NCBI RefSeq assembly: GCF_002251795.1
Contig: NZ_NOXU01000028.1
Coordinates: 124,134-188,133, forward strand
Direction: 5' to 3'
From: Niveispirillum lacus
GTDB lineage: Bacteria > Pseudomonadota > Alphaproteobacteria > Azospirillales > Azospirillaceae
DNA: 64,000 nucleotides
The notes beneath the pieces were generated by a model that saw nothing but the letters and a program-made list of their open reading frames with translations, was not told where the DNA came from and did no database searches. Shown here piece after piece: positions 26,568 through 35,289 of the stretch; positions within the stretch are counted from its first letter, which is position 1; each line of letters starts with the position of its first letter. The translations under genes were made by a program, and so were the position numbers.

Positions 26568-26602
26568 GGTTTTTTCCTCTGTGCTGGAAACCCGGGAAGC
26601 CT

Positions 26603-26646
26603 ATCACCCACTGAGGGTGATTTTTGTCTAAAATTGGCGACAAAAA
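26603..26646. promoter_or_regulatory. Two inverted repeats between DUF6356/yeiH and the Lrp gene
   Basis: ATCACCC / GGGTGAT (26603-26621, loop ACTGA) is directly followed by TTTTTGTC / GACAAAAA (26621-26646, 10-nt spacer). The second has the AT-rich centre usual for Lrp/AsnC operators and lies 19 bp from the Lrp start, suiting autoregulation and control of the divergent operon. Confidence 0.5.
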
Positions 26647-26664
26647 GGCGAGATATGTGCAAAA

Positions 26665-27162
26665 ATGTTCTATGTCATGGCCGCAATGGAGAATATTTTG
26701 GATCAGATCGACCGCAAGATACTGGCCACTCTGCAACAGGATGCCAGCGGCACCGTCGCAGAGATCGCGGAGCGCGCCGGTGTATCGCAGACCCCCTGCT
26801 GGCGCCGGATCAAACGGCTGGAAGACGAAGGGGTGATCCGCAAACGGGTGGCCCTGCTGGACCCGAACCGTCTCAACCTGGGACTGACGGGTTTCATCCT
26901 GATCCGGACGGCGACACATTCCGAAGAATGGCTGCGCAAATTTGCCGACGGTGTCTGCCGTATTCCCGAGGTGATCGAACTTCACCGCATGTCGGGCGAT
27001 ATCGACTATCTGATAAAATTTATGGTCGACAGCATCGCCGGGTACGATGCGCTCTACAAACGGCTGATCAAGGTGGCCGAACTGTCGGACGTCTCGGCGG
27101 GCTTTTCCATGGAATGTCTGAAATATACAACGGAACTGCCCCTGGATTATGTTCGGAGCTAG
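26665..27162 (+). CDS. Lrp/AsnC family transcriptional regulator
   Basis: A 165-aa regulator. The N-terminal HTH reads LDQIDRKILATLQQDASGTVAEIAERAGVSQTPCWRRIKRLEDEGVI (about residues 12-60). It is followed by an AsnC ligand-binding domain with the usual GDIDYLIKFMV segment. In-frame ATGs at 26677 and 26686 are alternative starts, and none has a strong ribosome site. Its position opposite the DUF6356-YeiH pair suggests it controls them, perhaps in response to an amino acid or sulfur compound. Confidence 0.88.
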   Translation: MFYVMAAMENILDQIDRKILATLQQDASGTVAEIAERAGVSQTPCWRRIKRLEDEGVIRKRVALLDPNRLNLGLTGFILIRTATHSEEWLRKFADGVCRIPEVIELHRMSGDIDYLIKFMVDSIAGYDALYKRLIKVAELSDVSAGFSMECLKYTTELPLDYVRS

Positions 27163-27169
27163 GCTTTAT

Positions 27170-27202
27170 GGAAATGAGTTCGGGCCAAGCCCACTCATTT
27201 CC
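27170..27202. terminator. Long hairpin between the Lrp and LacI genes
   Basis: Outer arms GGAAATGAGT / ACTCATTTCC (10 bp) and inner arms GGGC / GCCC (4 bp) form one stem with a 2-nt bulge and a CAA loop. It starts 8 nt after the Lrp stop. There is no T-run after it, so it may be a factor-assisted terminator or a regulatory element. Confidence 0.5.
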
Positions 27203-27338
27203 CTGGCTATCGGCCCCGCGCGGACAGGCGGGAACAAACCTGACATCGTTATCCGACACTTGCAAACGACACGCTTTGAGTGAATTTTGGGGGTGGGTCA
27301 GCCGACCCCTGGCCGCCTTCACGAACGGGTATTCCATC

Positions 27339-28379
27339 GTGGCAGATCGCAAACCGACGATCATCGATGTGGCGCGTGCCGCCGGTGCGTCGATCAAGAC
27401 CGTTTCCCGGGTCATGAATAATGAACGCTATGTCAGCGCGGAAACGCGTGAACGCGTTTTAAAGGTCATGGCGGAATTACAGTTCCAGCCCAACAAATCG
27501 GCACAAAGCCTGAAGGGCGACAAATCTTATCTGATCGCCCATGTTTATGGCGATCCCGGCGGTTACTATACCGGCCAGATCCAGATGGGTCTGCTGACGC
27601 GGTTCCGTGACCAGGGTTACCATTTGCTGATTGAAGAAATCGACTATCGCGGCGACGACGTCGAAGACCGGGTCAGCAAACTGGTCAATCAGTTGAACCT
27701 GGATGGCGTCGTGGTAACCGCCCCTGTCACGGATAATGACACGGTGATGAGTGTTATTGAACGGGCCAAGGTCCCCTATGTGCGCGTTACGCCGCAACGG
27801 GAACGGGAGGGCGGTTCCTCCGTACGGATTGATGAACGCGCGGCCAGCAACGATCTGACCATGCACCTGCTGGCCTTTGGCCATCGGCGTATCGGCTTCA
27901 TTAAGGGGCCGGAACATCATGCTGGTACCCGTTTACGCTATTCGGGCTATTGTGATGCCTTGCGCGAATATGGGCTGGAACCGGACCCGGAGATTATCGA
28001 GCAGGGGGGGTTCACCTACCGTTCTGCCCTGCCCTGCGCCCGCCGCCTGCTGTCACTGACCGAACCACCGACGGCCATTGTGGCATCAAATGACGAAATG
28101 GCCGCCGCAGTCCTGTCAGTGGCCCATGATCGGGGCCTGTCGCTGCCGGGCGACCTGTCGGTGGTCGGCTTCGACGACATTGAACTGGCCGAAATGGTGT
28201 GGCCGCCACTGACCACGGTCAAGCAGCCGATCCAGGAACTGGCTGATGCGGCTGCGGAAATCCTGGTCAATATTCTGACCCGGAAAAAACAACCGGGGGA
28301 GACAACACCGGTGATCCACCGCGTGCTGCCCCACCATGTCGTCATTCGCCGGTCCACCGCTCCGCCGGCCCGGCGTTGA
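27339..28379 (+). CDS. LacI-family transcriptional repressor
   Basis: A 346-aa regulator starting at GTG 27339, which gives the normal LacI opening MADRKPTIIDVARAAG; no upstream ATG fits. HTH about residues 6-30 (IIDVARAAGASIKTVSRVMNN), the hinge helix near PNKSAQSLKG, and a periplasmic-binding-protein-like sensor domain to the end (AIVASNDEMAAAVLSVAHD, LSVVGFDDIELAEMVWPPLTTV). Its stop touches the stop of the convergent halogenase gene. It is the nearest regulator candidate for the TonB receptor/halogenase/GH3 locus. Confidence 0.92.
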   Translation: MADRKPTIIDVARAAGASIKTVSRVMNNERYVSAETRERVLKVMAELQFQPNKSAQSLKGDKSYLIAHVYGDPGGYYTGQIQMGLLTRFRDQGYHLLIEEIDYRGDDVEDRVSKLVNQLNLDGVVVTAPVTDNDTVMSVIERAKVPYVRVTPQREREGGSSVRIDERAASNDLTMHLLAFGHRRIGFIKGPEHHAGTRLRYSGYCDALREYGLEPDPEIIEQGGFTYRSALPCARRLLSLTEPPTAIVASNDEMAAAVLSVAHDRGLSLPGDLSVVGFDDIELAEMVWPPLTTVKQPIQELADAAAEILVNILTRKKQPGETTPVIHRVLPHHVVIRRSTAPPARR

Positions 28380-29894
28380 TCAGAAGTCGCGCTCTGCCCG
28401 GCAATGATCACGCAGGAACTGCGCATGGTGCGGCAGGCCGGCAACCTGGGCTTTCAGCAGCGGAGCTGACCGGTCCAGCGTCTCCGTGATGACACTCATG
28501 GGCAGCTTATCCACGAACGGCTGGTACCGCGCCGGGCGCACACCCATCCCTTCATAGACCGACTGCCAACTGGCCGCGCCGAACAGTTCTTCCAATCCCT
28601 GCCGCAGAATGCCAGTCGCCTTGAAAAGCTCCATGCGGGCGCGCAAGGACGCCGGAATCGGGGTCCGTTGGGCCGCACGCCAGAAGGGCGTGTCGTCGCG
28701 CTGCGTGGTGCAATAGTGAAGAACAATGAAGTCCCTCACTTCTTCATACTCCGCCGCCACCCGCCGATTGAATTCAGCCTGCAAGGATGGGTCACAGTCG
28801 GCATCGGGGAAAAACCGGAAAAGGTAATCGACGGCGCGATAGACCAGATGGATGGCCGTGGACTCCAGCGGTTCGATAAAGCCGGCGGCCAGCCCCAGGG
28901 CCACGCAGTTCTTCTCCCACATCTTCGCCCGCATGCCGGTTTTGAAGGGGATGATGTTCGGCTCGATCAGGGGGCGGCCCTTTACCTGTCGCATCAGGGT
29001 TGCCACCGCCTCGTCATCCGACAGAAAACGGCTCGAATAGACATAGCCGTTGCCGGCCCGATGCTGCAGCGGGATGCGCCAGCGCCAGCCGCAATCCTGT
29101 GCTTGACTGAGCGTATAGGGATGCACATCGGCATCATCATCGGTATTCTCTGTCTGAACCGCCACGGCCCGATCACACAGCAGCTCATCGGCCCAACTGA
29201 CATAGCCCACGCCCAGCGTCTGGCCGATCAGCAGGGCGCGGAATCCTGTGCAGTCAATGAAGAAATCACCATCCACCACCTTGCCATTGGACAGGTCCAG
29301 CCCGGCAATGGACCCATCGGGATGGGTGCGCACCCGGTTGATCCGCCCCTCCGTCCGGGTCACGCCGCGTTCTTCAGCGTAGCGGCGCAGATACTGCGCC
29401 ACGCGCTTGGCATCGACATGCAGGGCATAGGACGCCGACGCGATCATGGTGCGCGGCGCCTTGAAGGGCAGCAGGAACTTCATCTGATCGGCCATCACCG
29501 TGGCCGCCGCGAAATCCTGCAATTCGGACGGATGGCCCGCCGCCTTTGCCCGCAGCCAGCATTGATAGAATTCGTGATTATCGATCAAACCGCCCAGCGT
29601 GCCGAACGGGTGATAATAATGCTGGTTCTTCTTGAACCAATCCTCGAACCGGATAGCCAGTTTAAAGCTGGCATTGGTCGACTTGATGAAATCCTGCTCG
29701 TCGATGCCCAGGCTGCGCAGCAGAACGACGAAGGGCGGGATGGTGCTCTCTCCTACCCCGATGGTGCCGATCTCATCGGATTCCACCAGTTCCACCGCGG
29801 TACTGGTGCCCTTCGTCATGAAGGACAGCATGGCGGCGGTGATCCAGCCGGCCGTGCCACCCCCGGCAATGACGATCCTGTTCAACGGCTTCAT
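28380..29894 (-). CDS. FAD-dependent tryptophan halogenase-like protein A
   Basis: A 504-aa flavin-dependent halogenase of the PrnA/RebH family. The FAD motif GGGTAGW is at residues 11-17; the HOCl-channel lysine aligns at Lys78 in NASFKLAIRFEDW; the family motif WxWxIP appears as CGWRWRIPLQHR; FIEPLEST holds the conserved glutamate region. All catalytic signatures look intact. It lies 27 bp downstream of a second halogenase and both follow a TonB receptor. Such halogenases are common in sugar-uptake loci of Caulobacter-like bacteria, but the substrate is unknown and no flavin reductase is adjacent. Confidence 0.88.
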   Translation of the reverse strand: MKPLNRIVIAGGGTAGWITAAMLSFMTKGTSTAVELVESDEIGTIGVGESTIPPFVVLLRSLGIDEQDFIKSTNASFKLAIRFEDWFKKNQHYYHPFGTLGGLIDNHEFYQCWLRAKAAGHPSELQDFAAATVMADQMKFLLPFKAPRTMIASASYALHVDAKRVAQYLRRYAEERGVTRTEGRINRVRTHPDGSIAGLDLSNGKVVDGDFFIDCTGFRALLIGQTLGVGYVSWADELLCDRAVAVQTENTDDDADVHPYTLSQAQDCGWRWRIPLQHRAGNGYVYSSRFLSDDEAVATLMRQVKGRPLIEPNIIPFKTGMRAKMWEKNCVALGLAAGFIEPLESTAIHLVYRAVDYLFRFFPDADCDPSLQAEFNRRVAAEYEEVRDFIVLHYCTTQRDDTPFWRAAQRTPIPASLRARMELFKATGILRQGLEELFGAASWQSVYEGMGVRPARYQPFVDKLPMSVITETLDRSAPLLKAQVAGLPHHAQFLRDHCRAERDF

Positions 29895-29921
29895 GGCGTT
29901 CCCTCTTGTCCGATTTCTTGC

Positions 29922-31433
29922 TTAGACAACGACCTTGGCATACCGGTCGATAAACTCCTGGTGTGTGGGGCAATCGGCCACTGTATCGGCGATGGCCTTG
30001 CGCATGCCGGCCAGTCCACGCGACAGGCTGGGCACATCAAAGCCATCCAGCGCCGGGTCATAGCCCTCGGGCAGGAAATCAAAACCGGCATAGATGGCAA
30101 GCCAACTAGCCGGCTGGAACATCTCCCAGCGGTAGCGGACCATGTGACCCCGACGCTTCCACATTTCCACCTTGCGGATCAGCGTGTCGGGCAAGTCGAT
30201 GGCCCGGCAATCGCGCCAGAAGGCGGTGTCCTGGCGCCGGTTCAGCCAGTAATGCAGGATGATGAAGTCGCGCACCCGCTCCATCTCTCGCTGGCTCCAG
30301 TCATTATATTCTTCAACCAGCACAGGGTCGATGTCCCGCTGCGGGAAAAGCTGTTTCAGCTTGTCGATCCCCGTCTCGATCAGGGCGATGGAGGTGCTTT
30401 CCAGGGGTTCCAGGAAACCAGAAGACAGGCCGATGGCAACACAATTGCCCTTCCAGGCCTGTTTACGGCGACCTGGCGTAAAGGAGATGCGGCGCGGCGC
30501 CATTTTCAGGTCACCGCCCACAGCGGCCAGCAATTCCGCTTCTGCGTCGCTATCGCTGATATGACGACTGGAATAGACATAGCCATGACCAGTCCGGTGT
30601 TGAAGCGGGATGGTCCAGCGCCAGCCTGCTTTATGCGCTGTTACGCGGGTAAAGGGTGGCGGCGGGGTGATGGCATGCCCCTGTGCCGCCAGCGCGCGGT
30701 CACAGAGCAGCCACTGGCCCCAATCCTCATACCCAGCACTCATCGCCCCTTCGATCAGCAGCCCCTGGAAGCCGGAGCAATCAATGAACAGGTCACCCGT
30801 GACGGTGCTGCCGCTATCCAGCAGCACGCCCGCGATATGGCCATTCTGCGGGTTGAGTTCCACCTTCTCGATCTTGGCGTCGATACGCTGAACACCCAGT
30901 TTTTCTGCCGTCTGGCGCATCAGTTGCGCAAACAGGCCGGCATCGAAATGCAGGGCCCAATCAAAGACCGACAGGGTGGAAGGCGGGTTGGGCGACGGGG
31001 TCGTGAACCGTCCGCCGCGGGCCAGGGCGACCGCCAGCGAATAATCGCCCAGGTCCACCTTCTCACCAGCGGCGCGCAGGCGCAGCCAATATTGATGGAA
31101 GGGAATGTCGCGGAGATCCTGGCCATAGACGCCGAACGGATGAATAAAGCTGCTATCCTTGTTCAGCCAGCCATCAAACCGAATGCCCAGCTTCACCGTG
31201 CCATGCGTGGCCCTCAGCACATCCAGATCGCGCAGACCCAACGACTGATAAAAGCGGCGGATGGTGGGGATCGTCGCCTCGCCCACCCCGACGGCGCCGA
31301 TGGCGGAGCTTTCGATCAGGGTGATCTTCAACCCCGATCCCTGGAAATGGTTGGCCAGCGACGCCGCCGTCATCCAGCCGGCGGTCCCACCACCGACAAT
31401 GACCAACTCACGGATACGGCTCTCGCTCAGCAT
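29922..31433 (-). CDS. FAD-dependent tryptophan halogenase-like protein B
   Basis: A 503-aa homologue of the neighbouring halogenase, clearly diverged from it. GGGTAGW is at residues 14-20, the catalytic lysine at about Lys81 in GTVKLGIRFDGW, WxWxIP as GWRWTIPLQHR, and the conserved glutamate in FLEPLEST. GGAAG lies 8 nt before the ATG at 31433; an ATG two codons earlier is an alternative. A terminator separates it from the TonB receptor upstream, so the two halogenases may be expressed by readthrough or from their own promoter. Confidence 0.88.
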   Translation of the reverse strand: MLSESRIRELVIVGGGTAGWMTAASLANHFQGSGLKITLIESSAIGAVGVGEATIPTIRRFYQSLGLRDLDVLRATHGTVKLGIRFDGWLNKDSSFIHPFGVYGQDLRDIPFHQYWLRLRAAGEKVDLGDYSLAVALARGGRFTTPSPNPPSTLSVFDWALHFDAGLFAQLMRQTAEKLGVQRIDAKIEKVELNPQNGHIAGVLLDSGSTVTGDLFIDCSGFQGLLIEGAMSAGYEDWGQWLLCDRALAAQGHAITPPPPFTRVTAHKAGWRWTIPLQHRTGHGYVYSSRHISDSDAEAELLAAVGGDLKMAPRRISFTPGRRKQAWKGNCVAIGLSSGFLEPLESTSIALIETGIDKLKQLFPQRDIDPVLVEEYNDWSQREMERVRDFIILHYWLNRRQDTAFWRDCRAIDLPDTLIRKVEMWKRRGHMVRYRWEMFQPASWLAIYAGFDFLPEGYDPALDGFDVPSLSRGLAGMRKAIADTVADCPTHQEFIDRYAKVVV

Positions 31434-31483
31434 CGGCATTCTTCCAGGAAAGTCTGGGGGGATTGTACAGGTGAATGACAAAG

Positions 31484-31528
31484 AAAAAAGGGCGCCGCCT
31501 TGACGTGGGTCACGTCCCGGCAGCGCCC
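31484..31528 (-). terminator. Intrinsic terminator between TonB receptor 1 and the halogenases
   Basis: A two-part stem: GGGCGC (31490-31495) with GCGCCC (31523-31528), and inside it GACGTG / CACGTC with a GGT loop. On the minus strand it is followed by six T residues. It would reduce transcription from the receptor into the halogenase pair. Confidence 0.75.
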
Positions 31529-31549
31529 CGTACTCAGCCTACAGCGTGA

Positions 31550-34500
31550 TTACCACTTGAAGCGGACACCGACGGTGTAGCGGCTTTCATACTCGTTCTG
31601 CCAGGCGTACTGAGTGGTTCCCGGTGCAAACTCCACGAAGTAATCCTCAATCTCGCCGGTGATGTTTGAACCGTTGGCGTAAACTGTGATTTTTTCGTTG
31701 ACGTTGTAGCTCAGGTTCACATCAACGAACTGCGTGGTGTCCTGATAGACGGGGAAGTCCTTGAAGGTGTTTTCCAGACGCTTGCTGCGGAAATTGTACG
31801 CAACACGAGCCTGGAAGTTATCGTCCTGGTACCAGCCGATCAGGTTGTACTGATGCTTGGAATTGTCCGCGAACGGCAACTTCTTGCCCGACGACAGGGT
31901 CTGTTCGGAGGGCGAGTAGGTGTAGTTCGTGTCGACACCGAAGTTGGAGATGAAGCTGTCATTGTCCAGGAAGTCCTTAAAGGACAGCTTGGCGCCGACC
32001 TCAACACCTTCCACGCGGCCACCTTCACCCTGCTGCGGACGGGTCACGTTGACCGTGCGACGGATGACGCCATCCTGGTCGGGGTAACGGCCGTCGGCGG
32101 TGGTGCGAGTGACGACGTAGCTTTCGATATTCATCCGGAACACGGCCAGATTCAGCATGCTGGCATCGCCGATATAATATTCGATGGCCGCGTCCCAGTT
32201 ATCTGCACGCCACGGATCCAGTTCAGGATTACCGTTGGCCTCAGCGCTGGTTACAACACGAATGCCCAGACCCGGATCATCCGCCGTATTGATCTTGAGA
32301 GCACCGCCATACTTCAAAAGGTCCAGCGGCTGCATGGTCTTGCTGTAGCTGAAGCGCAGCCGCAGATCGTCAGTGACGTCATATGATGCGTTCACAGCCG
32401 GCAGATAGTCGTAGTAGCTGCGCTTGGAAACGACGTCACCGGCATCGATGTTCGTGTCACCATAATTCAAGGTGTCGCCGGTGATGTTCTGGCGGACCTG
32501 CAATTCGGTACGGATGATCTTCAGACCAGCAGTACCGGATAGAGGACCATATTCGAACGTGGTGTTCAGATAGCCACTGTCTTCCGTCAGATCAACGGCA
32601 TAGGACTGGCCGGGAATGATGGCGCGGTCGGCACCACCGAACACCTTCTTGTGGAAGGCCTCCGGATCATCGAAGTCGCGCGGATCAATGGCCCAGAAGC
32701 CCGGGATACCCTTGGTGATGGAGCCCATATTGTCCACCCAGATCACGTTATTATACGTGTCGAGGCGGGTCGGGGCATTAACGGTATAGCCTTGGAACAC
32801 TTGCTGGCCCGTGACCGGATCGCGAACAAATTCACCGGCCTGGCACTGGTTCTGGTTCATGACAACGTCGATGGCCTTCCACTGGGCCGAACAGCCCGTT
32901 GTGTTAGGCCGGCCGGCGGCGTTCACGCCCTTGCCCTGGTAGAAGTTAGAGAACAGATGGAACTGTTCGATCGAAACGGAACGGTCGCTGCGGCGGATAC
33001 CCACATCGATCTTGTTGAGGAAACCACCCATCGGCTCCTCAAAATCATAATGCGTATCGATACGATAGACGCTCAGGTCCGACTTTGCTTCATTGTTACC
33101 TTCTGACGAGAAGGCACCGATGGCGTAGCTGTCCTTGTTGGCCATGTAGTCGGTTAGCGTTTTGCCAGCACCCAAACCACCGGAAATGACGCGATCAAAG
33201 CCGGACCAGACGGGGCTGCTGCCTGAGATGTCGTAATGCAGCTGCGGGTTCTGACCATAACCCAGCGGGTTCGGGTCGACATAACGCCCACCCAAGCTGC
33301 CAACGATATTGTTGGTATAGCGCGAGGCAGGGAAGGTCGAGGCGATGGAAGCGGGATAGAAGGTGCCCCGAGTGCGATCATTGGCGTCACGGAACAGCGT
33401 GAAACGGCCGGGTGCATAACGCCAGTTCGACAGATCGCCCTGGGCCTGGCCATTCATCGACAGACGGTCAGCGTCCGAGCGCATCGCCCGGGCTTCCATC
33501 TTGAAAGGCCCCCCATTATCGTACCGCAGCTCGGCATTATAGTTCTTCGACTCAGACTTGTTGACCCGATTGACCGAGAACGAATTCACCCACCAAGCGT
33601 CGATGTCATACTCATCCACGGCCAGCCAGTTGCTGCCGCTGACCGGTGTGCTATCGGTCGGCTTGGCCCAGATACCAAAAGCATCACCCGACCAGCGGTT
33701 GGAGATGTTCAAACCGGCAGCGCGGTTATACTCGTCCATCTTGGTGTAAAAGCCTTCGGCCAGGAAGGTGAAGCCTTCCCCCAGATCGGCTTCGAACGCG
33801 CCGGAAATGGAGAGACGGTCGCGCTCCGTTTCTTTCTTGAAGCTTTCAAAACCATGCGGCGAGATAAACTGATTGGCCGCCGTGCCGCCCCAGTCATTAT
33901 TGCCCGAAAGACCACCGGTGCCCGGTCCGGGCGCCACGCCCGAATAATTGTTGCCAAGGTTCGCCTGGCTGCCGGCCGCAGAAACGAGAACACCGATGCG
34001 GTCGCCGCGATAAGCAACGAGGCCGTTGGCCAGATAGTCCTTTTCCTTCGTATCTTTGCCCGTTTGGCCTTCCAAAGCACCCGAGGCAGAAAAGCCGTAG
34101 GGCATGTCCGAAGGACGGCGAGTACGCAGATCGATCGTGCCGGAAATCCCGGAAAGGGCGTTCTTGGTCTCGGTGCTTTTGTAGACAACCACCGCGTTCA
34201 TCAACTGAGCCGGTACATCGGTCAGGTTCGGCTTGGCTTCGCCCTGATTACCGGCGGACAGGTACTGTTCGCCGTTCAGCATCGTGATGACCTGCGGCAG
34301 ACCGCGGACATTCACGGTAGAACCTTCGCCGGCGTCACGACGGATCTGGATACCAGGGACGCGCTGCAGGCTGTCAGCGATTGTCACGTCAGGCAGCTTG
34401 CCGATATCTTCAGACGAGATGGCATCAACGATGGCCGTCTGGTTGCGCTTGACATCAACCGAGCGTTGCTGAGAAGCGCGTACGCCAGTGACAATGATTT

Positions 34501-34618
34501 CATCAAGCGTATCAGTTGCTGCCGGTGCGGCCTGTGCCACGGCGTTGGAAACCAGCGCAAACGGCGAAGCACCAGCGAGCAAGGCCACGGCCATGCCGCG
34601 TCCAAACATAGAATGCAT
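31550..34618 (-). CDS. TonB-dependent receptor, Xanthomonas/Caulobacter type
   Basis: A 1022-aa outer-membrane active transporter. Signal peptide (MAVALLAGASPFALVSNAVAQA), TonB box region TLDEIIVTG, plug domain (VDAISSEDIGKLPDVTIADSLQRVPGIQIRRDAGEGSTVNVRGL, about residues 70-120), and a 22-strand barrel ending in the aromatic residue of YTVGVRFKW. The text fits the TIGR01782 subgroup linked to glycan uptake. The ATG at 34618 is chosen, with GGAGGG 12 nt upstream; 34609 is possible. Divergent from a GH3 enzyme and upstream of two halogenases; a plant oligosaccharide or aryl glycoside is the likely cargo. Confidence 0.92.
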   Translation of the reverse strand: MHSMFGRGMAVALLAGASPFALVSNAVAQAAPAATDTLDEIIVTGVRASQQRSVDVKRNQTAIVDAISSEDIGKLPDVTIADSLQRVPGIQIRRDAGEGSTVNVRGLPQVITMLNGEQYLSAGNQGEAKPNLTDVPAQLMNAVVVYKSTETKNALSGISGTIDLRTRRPSDMPYGFSASGALEGQTGKDTKEKDYLANGLVAYRGDRIGVLVSAAGSQANLGNNYSGVAPGPGTGGLSGNNDWGGTAANQFISPHGFESFKKETERDRLSISGAFEADLGEGFTFLAEGFYTKMDEYNRAAGLNISNRWSGDAFGIWAKPTDSTPVSGSNWLAVDEYDIDAWWVNSFSVNRVNKSESKNYNAELRYDNGGPFKMEARAMRSDADRLSMNGQAQGDLSNWRYAPGRFTLFRDANDRTRGTFYPASIASTFPASRYTNNIVGSLGGRYVDPNPLGYGQNPQLHYDISGSSPVWSGFDRVISGGLGAGKTLTDYMANKDSYAIGAFSSEGNNEAKSDLSVYRIDTHYDFEEPMGGFLNKIDVGIRRSDRSVSIEQFHLFSNFYQGKGVNAAGRPNTTGCSAQWKAIDVVMNQNQCQAGEFVRDPVTGQQVFQGYTVNAPTRLDTYNNVIWVDNMGSITKGIPGFWAIDPRDFDDPEAFHKKVFGGADRAIIPGQSYAVDLTEDSGYLNTTFEYGPLSGTAGLKIIRTELQVRQNITGDTLNYGDTNIDAGDVVSKRSYYDYLPAVNASYDVTDDLRLRFSYSKTMQPLDLLKYGGALKINTADDPGLGIRVVTSAEANGNPELDPWRADNWDAAIEYYIGDASMLNLAVFRMNIESYVVTRTTADGRYPDQDGVIRRTVNVTRPQQGEGGRVEGVEVGAKLSFKDFLDNDSFISNFGVDTNYTYSPSEQTLSSGKKLPFADNSKHQYNLIGWYQDDNFQARVAYNFRSKRLENTFKDFPVYQDTTQFVDVNLSYNVNEKITVYANGSNITGEIEDYFVEFAPGTTQYAWQNEYESRYTVGVRFKW

Positions 34619-35289
34619 CCCTTTCAAGAGACCCTCCCTCAGAGCAAAGTTTTACGTGCGATTTCTGGCGCCAGACTAAGCGGGATCGTTCGCAAAACAC
34701 CGTGTCAGGGTGCTTTACGTCCGATATTATCCTTGGGGCTACACAGTGAGCCGCTCGGTTTATTCCCCACCTATCAGGCGTGTTTCGTCACACGCTCCCA
34801 TCCTTAGTAGTTCCGAATTTACGAAAGGTCGGCTTGATGTCAAGCGCAATATGTCATCGTTGTCATACCGGTTGACAGCGCAGACATGGCCTGTCCGGGA
34901 TACAAACAGAAAGTCCTTAAACAGAATGCTTCGTAAAGTCTTCCGCAACTGCGAGACGCTATCGCCGAAACCCAAATATTTCAGGCATTTCCTGGCCTGC
35001 AAGTCTGACCACAGCCAGATCTAGCGGTCCGCTGTTGCCAGGATGTCACGCTGGTTGATCGATTTAACGGTCACCCATCAGACAGAAAACGGACAACGTT
35101 GTCTGTTTCCGCTGGTATCGTTGTTTTCCGCTGCTACTATGACTGATGAAGCCGCCGGCAACAGGCGCAGGATAGGTCGGGGGATTATCGAGCCCGCCGA
35201 TGTTCGTAAACGAAAAGGTCGGTTCCGCGCGGGCAATGGCAGCGTTCACCTAAGAAACAGTGTCTTAAACCAAAAACTGGGGGACGGGA
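34619..35289. promoter_or_regulatory. 671-bp divergent region with candidate LacI-type operators
   Basis: ATGTCATCGTTGTCAT at 34851-34866 is an imperfect palindrome and GACAACGTTGTC at 35093-35104 a perfect one. Both contain GACAACG followed by a TG[AT]C half (on one strand or the other), so they may be two sites for one LacI regulator acting on TonB receptor 1 and GH3. A GCTTGA/TCAAGC repeat lies at about 34832-34845. The segment is less GC-rich than the genes and has no supported coding sequence. Confidence 0.45.

Noticed and set aside
26370-27338. Long in-frame upstream extension of the LacI gene
   Set aside because: It overlaps the Lrp gene in another frame and reads as non-protein-like sequence; the LacI N-terminus fits a GTG start at 27339.
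28380-31433. Natural-product (halogenated alkaloid) biosynthetic cluster
   Set aside because: No synthase, tryptophan oxidase or flavin reductase is present; the setting is a TonB receptor/glycosidase locus.
28668-31478. 936-codon plus-strand frame across both halogenase genes
   Set aside because: Antisense shadow of two well-supported halogenases; its translation has no recognisable domain.
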